Shown here: positions 61,444 through 64,000 of the stretch, piece by piece
Position numbering within the stretch: position 1 is the first letter of the stretch
Layout: the number at the start of each line of letters is the position of its first letter
Assembly (NCBI GenBank): GCA_040218815.1
Contig: JAVJQS010000012.1
Location: 1-64,000 of the forward strand
Source of the DNA: JAVJQS01 sp040218815
GTDB taxonomy: Bacteria; Bacteroidota; Bacteroidia; Flavobacteriales_E; Vicingaceae
Direction of reading: 5' to 3'
Length of the DNA stretch: 64,000 nt
Translations under genes and position numbers: made by a program
Notes under the pieces: generated by a model
What the model was told of the DNA's origin: nothing
The model's database searches: none
Seen by the model: only the letters and a program-made list of their open reading frames with translations

Positions 61444-63693
61444 ATGTACATAGATAAAGAAGTTGACAAGTTTTTAATGCATAAAGACAATTCTGTTTTA
61501 GATGCCTTAAAAAAAATAGAAAGCACTCATGGCAGAATCGTATTTATTGTTTCCGATAAAAATAAATTAGAAGGTGTTGTTACTAACGGGGATATTATTC
61601 GATGGCTAGTTCAAAGTGAAACACCCAATTTATTTGCCAACATTATGGAAATGGCAAACAAAAACTTCATTTTTTCCAATAAAAATGAAGATGCCTCAAG
61701 CATTGCCAAAAAATTAGAAAAAGTTTTATTTATCCCTTTAGTAGATGAAGATATGCATCTATTCGCAGTGGCCTCTAGTCATTCTCCAAAGGAAGGATTT
61801 AAAATCGATAATTTTCAAATTGGTCCTAATGCACCTGCTTTTATCATTTCTGAAATTGGCAATAATCACAATGGTGATATTGAAATTGCCAAGCAATTAG
61901 TTGATGCTTCAATAGAAGCAGGAGCAGATTGCGCAAAATTTCAGATGCGACAACTCAAACACTTATACCATAATGCTGGTGATTCCAATGATGCTTCAGA
62001 AAATCTAGGCTCGCAATATACCCTGGATCTGCTCTCCAAATTTCAATTGACCAATGAGCAATTATTTGAAATGTTTGATTATTGCAAGGAAAAAGGAATT
62101 CTTCCTCTATGCACTCCTTGGGATTTAGTTAGTCTTCAACTATTAGAAGATTATGGCATGCCCGCCTATAAAATTGCCTCAGCAGATTTTACCAATTTAG
62201 AGTTGCTTGCAGCAGTAGCAAAAACAGGAAAAGTAATGATTTGCTCTACTGGAATGAGCACAGAAAATGAAATAAAGTCAATTGCATCATTTTTAGAGGA
62301 GCGTGGAGCAGCATTTATATTTTTACATTGCAACTCTACCTACCCTGCCCCTTTCAATGACATTAATCTCAATTATATGAATAAAATTCAGGATATGGCC
62401 AATGGTATAGTTGGTTATTCTGGTCATGAGCGAGGAATAAGTGTTTCAATTGCAGCAGTGGCGATGGGTGCTAAGGTGATTGAACGACACATTACTTTAG
62501 ATAAGAGCATGGAGGGCAATGACCATAAAGCGAGTTTACTTCCTCACGAATTTAAAGAGATGGTGAAGGGCATAAAAGAAGTAGAAGAGAGTTTAGGCTC
62601 TGGGGAATCGAGAGAGCTGAGTCAAGGTGAAATGATGAATAGAGTAAGCTTAGCAAAAAGTATAATTGCTGAAAAACCGATAAATAAAGGTGAAATTATT
62701 CAAGAAGAGATGCTGAGCATAAAAAGCCCGGGAAAAGGATTGCAACCTATGTATTTAGAAGAGTTAATTGGCACAGAAGCAAAAAGAAGTTTTCAAGCAG
62801 GCGATTTTTTCTACCCACGAGATATAGAGGACGAGATAGTTGAAGCGAGAGAGTATAAATTTAACCGACCTTGGGGCATTCCTGTGCGCTATCATGATTT
62901 TGATAAACTTGCAAATAAGACCAACCTTAGCTTGGTGGAATTTCATTTGAGTTATAAAGATTTAGATTTAGATTTATCCTCATTTTTTGATCGTGAATAC
63001 GAGTTAGATTTTGTTGTTCATAGTCCTGAACTTTTTGCAAATGATCATACCTTAGATTTATGTTCTTTGGATGAGAACTATCGAAAAAACTCAATCAAAG
63101 AACTCCAACGAGTTATTGATATCACTAAAAAAATAAATACCTATTTCCCTTCAACTAAAAAACCCCTAATAGTTACTAATGTAGGAGGCTTTACTTCTGA
63201 TGGTTTTTTAAATAAAAATGAACGTACCGAGCGTTATAAACTGCTTTTAGAAAGTTTAAATCAGTTAAATCAGGAGGGAGTAGAAATTATTCCTCAAACT
63301 ATGCCACCCTTTCCTTGGCATTTTGGAGGCCAGCAATACCATAATCTTTTTGTTCATGCAGATGAAATTGTTGAATTCTGTAAAAAGAATAACTACAGAA
63401 TTTGCTTAGATACCTCACACTCTAAATTAGCAACTAATTACTATCAAGAGTCTTTTTATCAATTCATGGAAAAAACAGCTGAGTATTCAGCCCATTATCA
63501 TTTTGCAGACTCAAAAGGCACTGGTGGGGAAGGCTTGCAGATCAATGATGGTGAAATTGATTTCATTTCTATCGCAAAAGTGATCAACGAAAAATCGCCA
63601 ACTAGTTCTTTTATCCCAGAAATTTGGCAAGGTCATGAGAATGGCGGTGAAGGAGGCTGGATAGCATTAGAGCGCTTAGAGGCCATCCTTTAA
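61444..63693 (+). CDS. CBS - NeuB-type nonulosonate synthase - SAF - TIM-barrel isomerase fusion
   Basis: Protein of 749 residues with four parts. About 1-115 resemble paired CBS domains (RIVFIVSDKNKLEGVVTNGDIIRWL). About 125-385 are NeuB: FIISEIGNNHNGDIEIAKQL, AKFQMRQLKHLY, YKIASADFTNLELL, VGYSGHERG and ERHITLDKSMEGNDHKAS. About 395-455 are the SAF/antifreeze-like domain (SLAKSIIAEKPINKGEI). About 465-749 resemble a xylose-isomerase-like TIM barrel (ICLDTSHSKLATNYY, HYHFADSKGTGGEGLQI). NeuB condenses phosphoenolpyruvate with a hexose to form sialic, legionaminic or pseudaminic acid. The barrel may prepare or epimerise the precursor. Confidence 0.88.
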   Translation: MYIDKEVDKFLMHKDNSVLDALKKIESTHGRIVFIVSDKNKLEGVVTNGDIIRWLVQSETPNLFANIMEMANKNFIFSNKNEDASSIAKKLEKVLFIPLVDEDMHLFAVASSHSPKEGFKIDNFQIGPNAPAFIISEIGNNHNGDIEIAKQLVDASIEAGADCAKFQMRQLKHLYHNAGDSNDASENLGSQYTLDLLSKFQLTNEQLFEMFDYCKEKGILPLCTPWDLVSLQLLEDYGMPAYKIASADFTNLELLAAVAKTGKVMICSTGMSTENEIKSIASFLEERGAAFIFLHCNSTYPAPFNDINLNYMNKIQDMANGIVGYSGHERGISVSIAAVAMGAKVIERHITLDKSMEGNDHKASLLPHEFKEMVKGIKEVEESLGSGESRELSQGEMMNRVSLAKSIIAEKPINKGEIIQEEMLSIKSPGKGLQPMYLEELIGTEAKRSFQAGDFFYPRDIEDEIVEAREYKFNRPWGIPVRYHDFDKLANKTNLSLVEFHLSYKDLDLDLSSFFDREYELDFVVHSPELFANDHTLDLCSLDENYRKNSIKELQRVIDITKKINTYFPSTKKPLIVTNVGGFTSDGFLNKNERTERYKLLLESLNQLNQEGVEIIPQTMPPFPWHFGGQQYHNLFVHADEIVEFCKKNNYRICLDTSHSKLATNYYQESFYQFMEKTAEYSAHYHFADSKGTGGEGLQINDGEIDFISIAKVINEKSPTSSFIPEIWQGHENGGEGGWIALERLEAIL

Positions 63694-63732
63694 TCAAAAC
63701 AATAATTATATAAAAATAGATATTTGAAAAGC

Positions 63733-64000
63733 ATGAAAAACTTGGCAATAATTCCCGCTAGAGGAGGCTCAAAAAGACTTCCTAGAAAAAATATTAAATT
63801 ATTAAATGGTAAGCCTTTAATTCATTACTCCTTAGAAGCAGCAGTTAACTCTGGAGTATTTACAGATGTAATTTTATCCTCAGACGATGATGAAATTTTG
63901 GAAATTGGTGCTAAAGTAAAAGGAATAACTGCGGAAAAGAGGGAAGCAAAGTTTGCAACAGATACCTCAAAAGTTATTGAATTAATCAAAAATATTGCTG
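63733..64000 (+). CDS. CMP-nonulosonate cytidylyltransferase (NeuA-like), 3' end outside the window
   Basis: The frame from ATG 63733 is open to the window end (about 89 residues). The start MKNLAIIPARGGSKRLPRKN is the nucleotide-binding signature of NeuA/PseF-type cytidylyltransferases, followed by LLNGKPLIHYSLEAAVNSGVFTDVILSSDDDEIL. It activates the sugar acid made by the NeuB fusion 40 bases upstream to its CMP form, for glycan assembly. Confidence 0.9.
   Translation, partial: MKNLAIIPARGGSKRLPRKNIKLLNGKPLIHYSLEAAVNSGVFTDVILSSDDDEILEIGAKVKGITAEKREAKFATDTSKVIELIKNIA

Noticed and set aside
1..64000. tRNA, rRNA, riboswitch or insertion-sequence genes
   Set aside because: None recognised by eye on either strand; a covariance-model search would be needed to exclude small RNAs.

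Overview
The window is AT-rich chromosomal DNA from a member of the Bacteroidota. Evidence: TAnnTTTG-type promoter -7 elements in front of many genes, type IX secretion (T9SS) C-terminal sorting domains, DUF5916/DUF4783/DUF6268-type proteins, a fused alpha-beta branched-chain E1, and PTR2/DPP peptide-catabolism genes. Repeated GCDSI-type surface modules and a CrtA-like gene suggest a marine or aquatic Flavobacteriales/Cytophagales-like organism; that placement is inference. No rRNA, tRNA or CRISPR was seen.

Region 1 (1 to about 12.4 kb) is accessory DNA and looks like an integron-style gene-cassette array without an integrase in view. Palindromic attC-like sites separate the modules. In two modules the core sequence at the start is an exact inverse complement of the core at the end of the same module, which is the signature of integron cassettes. 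The modules carry a PD-(D/E)XK-like protein, a large defence module (XRE regulator, BcgI-like nuclease-methyltransferase, specificity subunit, HEPN-like protein), a RelE/HigB-type toxin-antitoxin pair, a GNAT acetyltransferase, an intact ParDE pair, an AraC regulator plus cupin, a second ParDE pair whose toxin has decayed, and an SRPBCC protein plus DUF2200 protein. Between methyltransferase and specificity gene there is a G-GGA-AAG slippery heptamer plus stem. The specificity reading frame continues upstream of its first ATG and joins the methyltransferase exactly through a -1 shift.

Region 2 (12.5 to 33.9 kb) is mostly ordinary chromosome: an EEP-family hydrolase, a CPBP protease, a TPR/SpoIIE phosphatase, a CDP-alcohol phosphotransferase, a DUF5916 outer-membrane protein, ChaN- and CrtA-like proteins, a run of small secreted or lipoprotein genes (24.3-29.4 kb), and the fused E1 of branched-chain 2-oxoacid dehydrogenase.

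Region 3 (33.9-38.9 kb) is a reactive-sulfur module: a cysteine-rich Crp/Fnr regulator, a TauE/SafE exporter, a CstB-like persulfide dioxygenase-rhodanese, a fatty-acid-hydroxylase-type enzyme, and two YeeE/YedE half-transporters. Two matching TGTAAC-N4-GTTAC palindromes lie at identical distance from the -7 elements of the exporter and YeeE promoters, so the regulator probably controls both units.

Region 4 (38.9-48.1 kb) is peptide and organic-acid catabolism: two PTR2 peptide transporters and a DPP4 on the minus strand, then a GlcD-type oxidase and an S46 dipeptidyl-peptidase. Region 5 (48.1-53.4 kb) holds housekeeping genes (HisC-like aminotransferase, S24 repressor, rlmH, nadC, YihY). Region 6 (53.4 kb to end) is a cell-surface region: two related T9SS-exported repeat proteins flanking a methyltransferase and a putative glycosyltransferase, then an SGNH protein, a four-domain CBS-NeuB-SAF-TIM-barrel fusion and the start of a CMP-nonulosonate synthetase gene.
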